In this document: positions 43,148 to 54,223 of the stretch, in pieces
Position numbering within the stretch: position 1 is the first letter of the stretch
Layout: every line of letters starts with the position of its first letter
Source of the DNA: Sipunculus nudus
Taxonomy: Eukaryota > Annelida > Sipuncula > Golfingiida > Sipunculidae
Length of the DNA stretch: 64,000 nt
Assembly: GCA_026874595.1 (NCBI GenBank)
Contig: CM049311.1
Coordinates: forward strand, 33,745,676-33,809,675
Direction: 5' to 3'
The notes under the pieces: model-generated
Told to the model about the DNA's origin: nothing
Databases searched by the model: none
Seen by the model: the letters and a program-made list of their open reading frames with translations, nothing else
Made by a program: the position numbers and the translations under genes

Positions 43148-44145
43148 TAATAATAATAATAATAATATAGTATCTATATAGAGCCCAATTCTCCGATGGT
43201 CGGAATCACAGCGCAATTCACACAAACATACATACCCATAAACAATTTCACAGAAATCTACTGCCTTTGCCTGACCAAATAAAAAAAAAGATACATATTA
43301 ATTACCGAAAGCTTGCCGAAAGAGATACGTTTTTAAATTAGTTTTTAATGATACAAGTGTTGAAGATTTTCCAAGTGTAATGGGAAGTGAATTCCAAACT
43401 TTGGGGGCAATGAAACGGAACGAACGTTCATCGTCTTTCATATTACACTTTGGTACTTTAAGAAATTTCAGCCAGCCGAGCGTAGCGTACGCAAGGGCCG
43501 ATAAGTTATTATTTTTTCAGACAAGTATGTTGGAAGTGTGTCATCAAAATGCGTTAAAGAAAAACAGCAATTTATATTGTATGCGGTACTTGTCGGGAAG
43601 CCAATGGAGCTGTTTGAGCAGCGGCGTGACTTGGTCGGTCTTACGCTTCTTAAGAATGTGACGCGCAGCTATATTCTGGACCATCTGTAGCCGCGAGACT
43701 TGCTCAAGTAACCCAGCAAGAACTGAATTACAGTGAACCAGGCGAGATTTAACTGTGGCGCAAATGAGCCGACAACACGCATTAGTAGAGAGGAAACGCT
43801 AGATGGAAACTATACGGCCTAGCTCTAAAAGGGCCGCACGACATAAACTTCTAATATAATCATGCATTGAAAGATTACGATCAATCTTAACACCTAGATA
43901 TTTCACTGAATTTTGAAAAGGAACAGTGTAGCCCCCAGTCCTAATTGACTCACTGTCAGTCATCCTAAGACGGGGTTTAGATCCGACAGGCATAATTTCA
44001 GTCTTGTCAGTATTCAATTTAAGTTTGTTTCCGGTCATCCATGATAGTATATCCTCAATACAAGCCTGTATGCTGAACAGGACAGAGTTGAACTCATCAC
44101 TTATGCTAAATGAACGGGTCTTTCTCATCTTTCTAATTTTTTTTA
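43148..44145 (-). mobile_element. 5'-truncated non-LTR retrotransposon (reverse transcriptase C-terminus)
   Basis: An open segment (44128-43799) encodes the reverse transcriptase thumb region: IEDILSWMTGNKLKLNTDKT and VKYLGVKIDRNLSMHDYI. A stop at 43801 interrupts it, but the frame continues with RFLSTNACCRLICATVKS, HCNSVLAGLL, LQMVQNIAARHILKKRK and LLKQLHWLPDKYRI. Further on, SFRFIAPKVWNSLPITLGKS and LKTNLKTYLFRQAFG close the protein. The element ends at an (ATT)n tail near 43148, typical of CR1/jockey-type elements. Confidence 0.85.
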
Positions 44146-45504
44146 GGTTTGAGAATAAAGAGAAATTATCTCTTTCTTACAATCGAGATTTTTTTTTATT
44201 ATTATGAAATGTACTTCGATTGATGTTTTTACCTGTTAATATGAATCTTTCTCTGTTGCTATATCGTACACATAATGAAAATAAAAATACGAATTACCTG
44301 AAAAAAAATATAGATACACTGGACAATATCGAATCAGTTTGGTAATAACTTATTGTTTTATAACGCAAATAACAACAATGTTATAATGATTTTGCTGCCA
44401 TATCTTGTTATTTTAATTAAAGCACCAAAGAATCAATTATATACAGGTTAAATCTATGAAATAATTAACCAGGGCGCATGAGGTGTCCGCTGGCATTTAA
44501 CAGATATCTCAGGCGTCGATATCAATACATGCAGAATTACATCTAGTTCATTATATCAATAAAATACAAAATTAGATATCTAGATCTAAACGTGCGTGCT
44601 GCACAGGATGTACACAAAATCCCTCCTTCTGCTGTAAATCTATAAATTTTTGCCCCAGGGCGATCAGGTCTGAGCGTAACATTATTCTCCGCTTTTCATA
44701 AAACGATCGTTGCGCCATGCAGGAAGTCTGGTTCCTTTAATCACTTCATATGAGCGTTACGCGAGCTGTTTTTTTTGTCTCCAACAGGGCGAATTATCCA
44801 TGCATGCTTACATTAAACTCCATTCGGCAAGAAATCCATTTTTTGAGGTTGTTGCTTCAGTAAATAATCTTATATTCAACGTTGTCCTGGAACCGTGAAT
44901 GTAACCGGAAGGCGACAAATTGGATCATTTTTCCACTGGCTTCGGGAGGTAGTTGGAGTTCCGTTTCAGTTACTATTTTTTATTTCTTTATATTATAACA
45001 AATATATGAATTGCCTGGTGACGTAAATAATCATTATAAATTATATACAAATTATTCCGGAATTTTTAAGATATATAGTTAATGAATTTTATAATGGATG
45101 AATCAGAATAATTAAGCTTGCCAAGGGACCTTCTTTACGACTCATAATCGTTTAGATTCTGTTGACCAAAATATTAAATACTTGTAGTCACTGAGGAATG
45201 TCGATTTAAAAGTATTTCAGGCAGATAACATTCTGAGTAAACCGCGAAAACCTTCTCCTCCTGCTCTGTAAGTCCTAATTCCATCTAAGCCAGCGCCTCA
45301 AAGGATAAGTGGTGAAACTTTAAGAACCACTGATTTAACGACATCTGTCTTAATGACAAAAAAAATGGCGTGCATATTATGTCTAATTTGAGAACGGCTT
45401 GCAAAAAATGAAATCTCATTCTTATGGGTGGTTACTATTAAACTCGTTCAAGATATATACGCTCCCCACGCAGCGGTTATAGAGTGCAGTCGCCCTAGAT
45501 CTTC

Positions 45505-45690
45505 TTTTGTTTTAACCGCTGATTTGTATGGCAAGTTTTTCTGGGTCGCACCACCAGGGTGGACACAGAGCAAAGAATTGTAGCCATACCAATGAGAGCA
45601 TGCTTTCGCATTGTGCATCGAGCTCTAAATTTTAAACATGCGACATCCGCTCTCGTGTGGCTGACTACAACGGTTCAGGCGTATATTCTA
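45505..45690 (+). repeat. Dispersed repeat, best copy
   Basis: Carries TTTTAACCGCTGATTTGTAT, CTGGGTCGCACCACCAGGGT, ACCAATGAGAGCATG, GCATTGTGCATCGAGCTC and AAACATGCGACATCCGCTCT. Relatives at 35995-36165 (+), 40040-40175 (-) and 18160-18250 (-). Confidence 0.65.
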
Positions 45691-46216
45691 CCAGGCTATT
45701 TCTTACCAAGCATCCGAAAATATATACGCACGTTTAAAGTGTCCCAAAGTGTGAAAATATTATATCATGGGATATGTTTAGCCTTTACCGAATCAATGAC
45801 AGAAGCAGAAATAAAATAGAGGGACCTCTGGTAAAGAATGTGAAAATTAAGCTGGGTAGAGTCATATAATGGTATGTAGTCGTCCTACCAGTTATTAATT
45901 GGGACAGAACTGTAGTTCGATAAAATTAAACTCTTTTAATCCGTACATGACACCCATAAACGTAGTTAAAACAGCTACTGTAATTGATACCAGAATAAAT
46001 GGGATTTCAGTACAAAAGAAAGTAAAAATATGCTCACTCTATAATTTCCCCTGAGCGAGTGACCAATGAAAAAATGGTGAAGCCAAATGGGAGTGATATG
46101 TTGATAAGGTGTAATCGAACAGTTTACTTGTAATAAGATAAGCACATTTACAGCAATGAATCACATTTGAAATTGCAAGCTACATTAAAGTAAAATAAAC
46201 TGTAGGAAAGTGGGGG

Positions 46217-46236
46217 TTGGGGGGGGGGGGGGGGGC
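46217..46236. repeat. Poly-G run
   Basis: A long homopolymer G following GTTGGG. Confidence 0.9.
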
Positions 46237-48069
46237 GATGGGGGACGTAGGCGATAAGAGTCAGATGCAGAATTTCAGAAAAATAGTGAGGGGTGTATAG
46301 GGGTGGCTCACTGACCTCCCTCCCCACCCAAATGTAACTCTCCTTATGTCGTATCATGGGTTTTATCATAAAAAAACATGTTTTATCATAGGAACCTGAA
46401 ATTTAAAATACACAAAGTTTCAGCTGTGTGTGCGGGTGTCTGTAGCCGGATCTTCAACACTGAGTTCATGCGATTTTGAAATGATGGTCAGTCTTTTCAA
46501 TGACAACTCAAGATATTTATTCTTGCCAAAAGAGGTAGGTACTCTTTGCCTGGACAACGCTTAAGACATATCAAACTTTAATGATTAAAATACCCTATTC
46601 AGTCTTCATATGACCTTTTGACATTTATTGACTTAACTTTTAAGATGCTGGTGTAAGGTACACAAAAAAACGCAAATAATGATTTATGACCATGGTATAA
46701 AGATAACATCAACACACAGACTTTACTTTCAAAGATTGGGGAGAGTGAAAACTTCAACCTTTTTTTAACATGTCTGCTTTTACAATTAAAAATGTTCGTC
46801 CATAACTGGGATGAGGAAGTCACTGATTAAGCATCACTTTCATTATTGAAATGTATTCTGATGATTTCATGCTTTTGTAGTGTAGATTGTCTCAGAACAC
46901 TTGTTACCGAGGAATGTAAACTTTTCACTTATTCAAAAGTTTTATGACCTTTTTACCTCTGGTTATCTAATTGTCATACTAATTTGCATACTTATAATTG
47001 AAATGAATAGGGGACTTAAGTATCAACAATTTAAGTGGTCATTTATTGTTCTGTGGTTTGTATATCAACAGGTATAGCCATTCACCTTTCGCCTACCCCT
47101 AAATTGAGCCATTTTTTAAAGCAGCTCGGGGTATATGGATAATGACGATATTTGCTGAGTTACAGCCAGGTTATAAAAAGTTTACCCTCCCTTGTTTTTT
47201 TATTTCCCATGGTCGAGTTCATTAATATAAAGAGTAATTTAAGGCACATCTCATTCACACGGGAACCCTTTCAGCTAATAGACTAATACCGCATTACATT
47301 ACCTCAGTGGATTTATACCTGCGCTATTTGTATAATTTTGTAGAAGCCCGGCCCGGTGCATTGTGGGCCGTAGATTCAAGTGCCCACAAACTCTAACCGT
47401 CAAACCAGCATGGTCGTACTCTTGTGGGAACGATTCTGCGCAAAATGGTCTACTTTGAGATTTTAATTTTCGTTGATGGATAAATTAAGTAGGCCGCACA
47501 AAGAGCGGACGAGACGAGACCGGACTGGACTTGAATCCGGTCCAGTCCGCTCTGACCTAGTCCTTAGCGATCCTGCATGGCGATATCAATTTTTTTTTCT
47601 GATATTTCAGGACGATTCCTGAGCAGTCCAGTCCTGTCCGTTTGAGTCCGTTCTGTTTCCGGGTTTTTCCGAGCTTGTTTATCATTTTTCATTGACCTAT
47701 ATATACAGAAAACTTTATTCAGAGTGGTGTGATATAAAGCAAGTACGTTATAGCACAAAAATATTGTAAATTTATGTTCTTAATGTAATTTGACATATAT
47801 TATCTATAAAATCAATTGGCCGCTCAAATTTTTCATCATGTCAAAGCCAGTTGAAGTCAAAATAAATAAAAATAATAATTGTAGATAATAGTTTATAGAT
47901 TGTAGTTATCCAGGTTTATTTGTTAATAGAAATATTACCCCAGATAATGATGCCACAATATTTGTATGTATGTGTATATGTATATATCAATTTGCTGTCG
48001 GAAAGCATGTGCGGTACTTGGATAAACGAATCCGATCCTGTCCGGTCCGTTCTGTCCCTCCAGGACCGG

Positions 48070-48195
48070 TGTAAAGACTTCAGATTACCTCCCCTTCAGG
48101 TTACCCCCCGGTAATCTGAAATCGATTTCAGATTACCCCCGGGGGTAGCCTGAACCTGATTTCAGGTTACCCCCTACTGTTCAGATTACCCCATC
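48070..48195. repeat. Palindromic-unit array A
   Basis: A perfect 28-bp palindrome spans 48110-48137, with half-site GGTAATCTGAAATC. It is followed by a near-palindrome from GGTAGCCTGAAC to TTCAGGTTACC and preceded by CAGATTACC and TTCAGGTTACCCC. Confidence 0.85.
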
Positions 48196-48714
48196 GATGA
48201 CAATCTAGTATATGATTACTTTTTGTGTAAGAAGGAGCTCGCCGCTTCTGATATATGTATTAACAACATCCTCAGCTGGCGGGTAATATAGTGGTCAGCT
48301 CCATTGGGCCGTACATGTGTCTCTCTGTCCGTAACCATGCACTTCATAACACGTTTTTCCTCAAAACGTTACTCACATCCCATTTAATTTACTTGGCAGG
48401 TGTATCTCATGGATCTCCTCACTTGATCAGATTTTTGGTCACATTAACTAGATTTTGTATACTTTTTATGATTGTTTAACACTCGTCTTATAGACGTATG
48501 GTATTATAGTACTGGCATATATATCGGTCCGTCCAATAACCATTGGTATCGCAACGATAACTTTCGAGTATTTGATTTATTTTAAGGTAACTCACTAATA
48601 GTATGTACAAATAAAGTATCTCGTATGAATTCGTTTCTCTTCAATATCCATGAAGGTTACTTAAGTAAATGTATAAGACAAGTTTCTTAATAATCCTAAG
48701 TAAACATTGGGGGA

Positions 48715-48875
48715 GGAGGGTATTCTGAAATTTGAGGGGGTAATCTGAAATCGATTTCAGGTTACCCCGGGGATTAATATGAAATCGGTTTCAAGTTACT
48801 GGGGGATAATCCGAAATCGATTTCAGATTGCACTTGGGAATCTAAAAAGGGGGTAATCTGCAATCTCTACACCGG
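48715..48875. repeat. Palindromic-unit array B
   Basis: Repeats of GGGGGTAATCTGAAATCGAT then TTCAGGTTACCCC, GAAATCGGTTTCAAGTTAC, and ATAATCCGAAATCGATTTCA then GATTG. Same unit as array A and as 31438-31546. Confidence 0.85.
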
Positions 48876-49465
48876 ACCAAACTTGGAAATATTGTGGCGG
48901 ACTCTACAAGATTCTCAGTCCTGTCCGGTCAGATTCGATATCGTCCCATCCGCTCTGTGTGCGGCCTGCCCACATAATCTGCTCAGGGGACACATGACAT
49001 AGAGAGGTCTTTATGATTAATCTGGGCAGCTGATGTTTTTTCCCGCTTCCTGCGCATCCGACAGGCTAAAAATTTTATTAAAAAATTAAAAAAATAGAGT
49101 TAATGTATTTTATCTTATTTCGCTGAATACATTCACCTAACAGAAAATCTACCATGCACCAAAAGCGGGCCTATCTTTCTTGCAAAAATTGTTGATATGT
49201 AAGTCCAGTATAAGATAGTGGCAAAAAGGATATGGGCACTACCGGAAAATGGGATGGACAAAATTATATTCTCTTTTTTTTTACCTAAGTAATAAAGAGC
49301 ACCAAATCTACCCCCAAATCGCACCTGTACAGCCTAAATTTTACAAATATATCTCCCAATGAGAGTGGTATCTCCCGTTCCCTGTCTCCTTCGATATTTA
49401 CATCATTCTGAAATTCTATTTTACTTTCTAATTTCAGCACTTTCAATATCAATTATATATTTAAG

Positions 49466-49896
49466 CAGTGATGAAGTCGAATCCTCATCAAGCAAATCTC
49501 AGTTCTGGTCTATGTCCAGGCCACTCGAGTCCAAGTCCAAGTCTGTCCCCTTGAGATTCAAGTCAAGATCCACCTCGAGCCTCCTTCGCGTCCGAGTCCT
49601 TTGGAACCCGACTCCAAGTCCGTGTCCAATAAATTTATTATTAAGAAAAAAATAAAAATAGATATTACAGGTTACCACGTAGATTTTTAAGTTCCCTCAC
49701 ACATAATCTTACTATAATGGCTAATTAAATTTTGTTACCGCTGCAGGGCTGTAACCTGGTATGTAGTGTTATTATTTTGTAATGTTACATTAGTAGTTGC
49801 ACATGATGGACTCGGCCTAATTGTTCGAGTCCTTTAACTCCATCCGAGTTGGAGTCCCTAAAAAGTCCAAGTCCGGACTCGGGTCCTGCAACACTA
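49466..49896. mobile_element. Possible 430-bp hAT-like MITE, GTCC-rich
   Basis: The left end CAGTGATGAAGTCGAATCC and the reverse-complemented right end TAGTGTTGCAGGACCCGAGT are related and both run into GACT/GTCC-rich sequence (ACTCGAGTCCAAGTCCAAGT; AAGTCCAAGTCCGGACTCGG). The open frame across it is low-complexity Ser/Pro/Lys and not a gene. No target-site duplication was found. Confidence 0.5.
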
Positions 49897-50171
49897 GCTG
49901 ATATTATGTGCATGTAATAACTGATAAAATTAAACAATTAATATAAAGAATCGAGTAGAATCTTTGTTATTGCCGTCTATTGCATAAATTAAAAAAAAAA
50001 ATAAATCAAACTGTTGATACAGCAACAACAAGCATTGAAAATATTGCATTCATTTATTCAACGTCCGATATTAAGTTTTTAATATTAAGATATTATCTTA
50101 CTAAAAATAACAATGAGAGTTGTAGGCCACAGGTGCATAATCAGCAGAAAGAGAAATGGAACCAGGCAAAC

Positions 50172-50372
50172 TATCTGAAAGAAACAAAGTGTCAAGCAAA
50201 CAAGTTGAAATAGACAATGTGTCAACAAACAAGCTGAAATAGACAATGTGTCAGCAATTTAGCTGATAGGAACAAGGTGTCAAGCGAACAAGTTGAAATA
50301 AACAAGGTGTCAATCAAACAATTGGAAATAAACAAGGTGTCAAGCGAACAAGATGAAATAAACAAAGCGTCC
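50172..50372 (+). repeat. 30-bp minisatellite, about 6-7 units
   Basis: Unit close to AAACAAGGTGTCAAGCGAAC plus AAGTTGAAAT. The last three units (about 50280-50369) are almost identical and exactly 30 bp. Earlier ones are 29-31 bp and more diverged. Confidence 0.9.
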
Positions 50373-50689
50373 AAACCAAAGGTAATAAGTTGTCGACAGA
50401 ATTAAGGTAAGAATAGTGATATAGTTTGCAGTTCCGTACAAAAGACATCTGTATACGAAACCGCAACATTATCGTTTCCTGGATAAATAAGGCGAGCTTT
50501 GACGGGGTTACATTGGGTAGCGCTCATCCGATGCCACGCAAGCAGAGCATTGGATCTTTCTGGCATAAAAATGACTGCCTTACAAGCATGGAAAGAGTTA
50601 TAAGCATTTTGCGATTTCTCGATTATTAACGCAAAAGGTTTCTTAATAAGATTTTCCCAGACCTTCTCTGAGTATAAGAAAGTTTATCA

Positions 50690-51175
50690 GAAAGCTTATC
50701 AAATGTAACCCAAAACAGAAAAGTAGACTTCTTTAACATAAAAAGTGACCTAGTTTTCTGTGAAATCTCGCTTATTCTCGTTTGACAGCAAATGGCGCAA
50801 GGTTGATGAGACTTGCAATTAGGCCACTGAAAGTTAAACAATTGCTGCCCAGAGCAGATCGACAACTTAAAATGTTTTGCCTGAGCAGTAGCCGAGTTAT
50901 AAACATTTTCCTAAAATCTCGCTTATTCTAGCTGGATAGCAGATATCGCGAGATTATATGAGACTTCCAGTTAAGTCATTGAGTTTCTTAGCTTAAGCAT
51001 ACAACTAGATCTCTCTATCGTAATACAGTGACCGAACCCTGTTAAAGGTAACGATATCTGATGACACTTTCAACTGTGTCTATGAAAGCTGTTCAAGTGG
51101 TTCCCCATGCAGAAAACTAGACCTGTCTAACATAAAATGTGAATAAGATAGAATAAGGAGGCTCGATATTAAACA
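50690..51175 (+). repeat. Diverged direct repeats, spacing about 152 bp
   Basis: 50759-50829 and 50911-50982 share AAATCTCGCTTATTCT, GACAGCA/GATAGCAGAT, ATGAGACTTxCA and CACTGA/CATTGA. A looser third relative is around 51100-51160 (CAGAAAACTAGACCTGTCTAA against CAGAAAAGTAGACTTCTTTAA at 50716). Confidence 0.65.
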
Positions 51176-51574
51176 TTTTACCATTTTTGCCTGACAATAG
51201 GTAGCCATGATTACTGCAGAATGAGGCCGCTAGTCCTCAGATAGAAAGCACAAAGATCCTATTGTTTTACTTGCAGCCTTAAAACGAGAGATATTATTTA
51301 TAGTAATTTAGATATTGCACAAGCATGGTATTTCATATTTTTTCGAGCTGCAAAGCCCTGGTCGGCCATAGTCTCATAGAAAAACATAGGATTCCTTTCA
51401 GGACCATCTATATGGCCAAGTCTGAAACATATCTGAGAAAATCAAATAGACAGACTCGAGGACAGACACGACGATAATTCTATTGTCTAATTTCGCCAGC
51501 CGTAAGCTGGTGATTATAATAAAGTTACGCATTCAGAATCATCGAGGCCAGTTCTGATCAACAATATACAATGT

Positions 51575-51578
<4 letters not shown>

Positions 51579-51623
<45 letters not shown>

Positions 51624-51634
51624 GATATATATAA

Positions 51635-51681
<47 letters not shown>
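51579..51681. repeat. Compound (CT)n(AT)n microsatellite
   Basis: About 40 bp of CT, a short spacer, then about 55 bp of AT. Open frames here are simple Ser-Leu or Tyr-Ile repeats. Confidence 0.97.
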
Positions 51682-51686
<5 letters not shown>

Positions 51687-52122
51687 AAACCAGGGTACAC
51701 AAATTAATTGGTTCTTGTGCGTCGTGTCTTATTTTACGTTCTTGCAGATCAATCTAAAGAATCAAAATGACGAATAACGTAATGGCATATATGAATATGT
51801 TCAGCGGAACGCATGTTAAATGGAAAGGCTGAGACATTGATACGGGCCGGGGGAAAGAACTGGAGCAAGTGGACTCATGAGCGAAGTCCATACTTTCGCC
51901 TAGCCCCCTTGTCAGTTCTAAACGAGTTGTTTTAAAATTATTGGTGTAGACCTCTAGTTAAGCCATGTCACTGGTGACAGTTAGTTTAAGATATAGCGAG
52001 GGTACATACTCTCTGGTACATTTGAAAGGTCATCGATACAAAGGCTTCATGCCCTATTAAAAGTATAATGGTCCACAAACATTTATTGTGCCCCAACCAA
52101 AAGACCCTCGGGTAGACCCAGT

Positions 52123-52185
52123 TGTGGCTCTGTTAAATGAACAGAGCCACAGCGCTTCGCCTTCATTCACTTAGCGTTCGGTCAT
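52123..52185. repeat. Hairpin-bearing dispersed repeat
   Basis: TGTGGCTCTGT (52123-52133) pairs perfectly with ACAGAGCCACA (52141-52151). The following CCTTCATTCACTTAGCGTTC matches the 8.9-kb copy. Confidence 0.7.
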
Positions 52186-52767
52186 ACATTGAGTCAAACT
52201 TTTCTGTCTGACGAGAAAATTACGCTCCGTCAACTTCTTATTTCTAGGCCTACCCTGGCTTAAGATGATTATGCACCCATCGGCCAAAAAAATTTGAACT
52301 GTCGATCTATTTTAACCATGTTACAAGGTAAATACCACTTGGGGAGTACTGGATGTACGCACACAGTTGTCAACGCTCACCTTCACCTTGGCCTCTGTTC
52401 ACGTGATAGCTGACCGGCTTGCTTCCCATAGTGCTTCCCGCGTGGCGCCCATTGCAATGTGTCCTTTAATACCCAACAGCTACCAGTGCCGTGGCAGGCA
52501 GGCAAAGCGTGTCGCAAGCTTAACACTGTTAGGGGCAGTGCCATAAAATGCGTTTGTACGCAATTTTACCCAATAAAATTGTTTGTACCCGTCTAGACCC
52601 ACGGGTTGCTCAATGCAGAGTCCTCTCCTCTGATAAAGGAGCCTGTTGATATATGTACTTCTCACTTGCACATTGGAAAAAAACACTCTTTGGTCACACA
52701 TTTCAGCACAGGCAACACTTACAAAGATGCATCAAGCATATGGCCTGTATTGTGCACATCTTGACAG

Positions 52768-52775
52768 TATATAAA
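52768..52775 (+). promoter_or_regulatory. TATA-like box upstream of the P450 relic
   Basis: TATATAAA lies about 110 bp before the ATG at 52886, a plausible core promoter position. A retained promoter would argue against an origin by reverse transcription of a spliced mRNA, but the motif is short and the region AT-rich. Confidence 0.35.
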
Positions 52776-52885
52776 GAGTCGCAGCGCCGAATACATGTGT
52801 ACAAAAGTGTGTGTACAAAGGTACGGGTACATATAAACCCTACACAACTGTGTACTGGACGAGGATTTGATATTTAACTGTGAAA

Positions 52886-54223
52886 ATGCTTCACGTAATC
52901 GACGTTCAGACTTTTTTGATGTTTCTGACTGTTCTACTGCTAATCTTGTTGTACAGAAGCACCAGATTACGTAAGAATTTTCCGTCAGGACCACGGTCCT
53001 TCCCAATCATAGGTGGTCTAAATGCTCTTGGATTGGACACAAGTAAAACTAACCTGAAACTGCAGAGCCTGTTCCAGTATTATGGGCCTGTGCTAGGGTT
53101 GAAAATCGGAAGTTTCCCTACGGGTATCCTGTCGAGCTTGGAAACTATAAAGGAGGCATTCATTACACAAGCATAGGTGTTTAATTCTAAACCATCCTAG
53201 ATGTTTTACCCAATTAAAGTATACGAGAAGGATGGTAAGATTCAGGGATTTATATTTCAATCTGGTGACCTTTGGAAAAAGATCCTTCGCTTTACTCTGA
53301 CGTCAGTAAGAAATTTTGGTGTGGGTAAAAAAAAAGCATCAAGGAGAAAAAAACAAGAGGAAGGTGACATAGTATGCAATGAGCTTATGAAGTTCGTAAA
53401 GCAACCAGTAGATGTCGCCAAATTCATCCAGGCAGCGGTCAGTAATATCATTTGTTCGATATGTTTCGGCTCTCGTTTTGAGTACACAGACCAAAAATTC
53501 CAAGAACGTTTAAGAATGCTTAATCACAGTCTCTCTAAACCGTTACTATCAGGCCCCATTAATTTCATCCCTTTGCTCCAACTGTTTCCGAATCTACATG
53601 ATCTCTGTGAAGCCCAACAAAAGTGGATAACGTCCAGGAGTTTGTCAGGCGTCAGAAAGCCCAGCAACGCCAGTCACATGAGCCTGGAGAAGTTCGGGAA
53701 TTCGTTAATCTGTACTTAGAGCATGAGCTGAAAGGAGATGTGGATAGTGCGTTTACGTCATACGATATACATGACCGCTGCAAAATGACTTGCATCATGG
53801 CGAACATGTATGAAACACAGGGGTTCGATAACATCGGTGTGCTTATCGGTCCGGGTTCAGTGAAAGAAAGACACGACCCTTTGCGGTTTTGACATTCCTA
53901 AAAACACGATGGTCATGGCGTCTCTCTACTCTGTGTCTATGAATCCGAAATACTGGGATAGGCCTGAAGAATCCCGCCCGTTAAAATTGATCGGCCCTGA
54001 TGGTAATTTAGAAAAGAAGACAGCCTTCATGGCGTTCTTTATAGAACCGAGGACATGTCTTGGAGAAATGGTTGCTAAAAATGAATTGTTCCTCTTCTTC
54101 ACTGCTTTTCTGCAGAAGTTTACATACACAATGGCCAACCCTACTATACCACCGCCCATGGAAGGACGCATGCGTGCAACCTTTGCCCCCGAATGTTATC
54201 AGATGGTGCTGGAGCAGAAGTAA
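52886..54223 (+). pseudogene. Cytochrome P450 pseudogene (clan 2-like), intronless
   Basis: P450s are haem monooxygenases; this one has an N-terminal membrane anchor typical of microsomal members (FLMFLTVLLLILLY) and the proline hinge FPSGPRSFPIIGGL. The frame runs to 53173, then has stops at 53174 and 53198 with homology continuing on both sides (ETIKEAFITQA*VFNSKPS*, MFYPIKVYEKDG). The C-helix region (GDLWKKILRFTLTSVRNFGVG) survives. Near 53620 the frame shifts (DNVQEFVRRQKAQQRQSHEP), and near 53885 it shifts back (FDIPKNTMVMASLYSV). The I-helix oxygen-binding stretch and K-helix ExxR are missing, a loss of roughly 100 or more residues. The haem loop reads AFFIEPRTCLGE: the Cys remains but both usual glycines before the Arg are replaced. 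It cannot be functional. The last 315 bases are duplicated at 61111. Confidence 0.9.

Larger units (their letters stand above)
47491..48967. mobile_element. 1.48-kb element with terminal inverted repeats
   Basis: The left end reads AGGCCGCACAAAGAGCGGAC (47491). The reverse complement of the right end reads AGGCCGCACACAGAGCGGAT (from 48967). Similarity continues inward through GGAC/GTCC-rich sequence (GACCGGACTGG against GACCGGACAGGACTG). Inside lie two arrays of palindromic units and no recognisable transposase, so it is non-autonomous or gutted. No target-site duplication is evident by eye. Confidence 0.75.
42279..52760. other. Intergenic stretch filled with transposon and tandem-repeat remains
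   Basis: No host gene recognised on either strand. The recognisable content is listed separately: SINE, non-LTR 3' end, inverted-repeat element with palindromes, possible MITE, 30-bp minisatellite and microsatellites. No clear AATAAA signal was seen in the first 200 bp after the lectin stop. Confidence 0.6.

Noticed and set aside
49359-49655. 98-codon Ser/Lys/Pro-rich frame
   Set aside because: It covers the GTCC-rich interior of a possible MITE; composition reflects the repeated AAGTCC words.
50172-50372. 30-bp repeats with CRISPR-like length
   Set aside because: The units are contiguous with no spacers, and the DNA is clearly eukaryotic.
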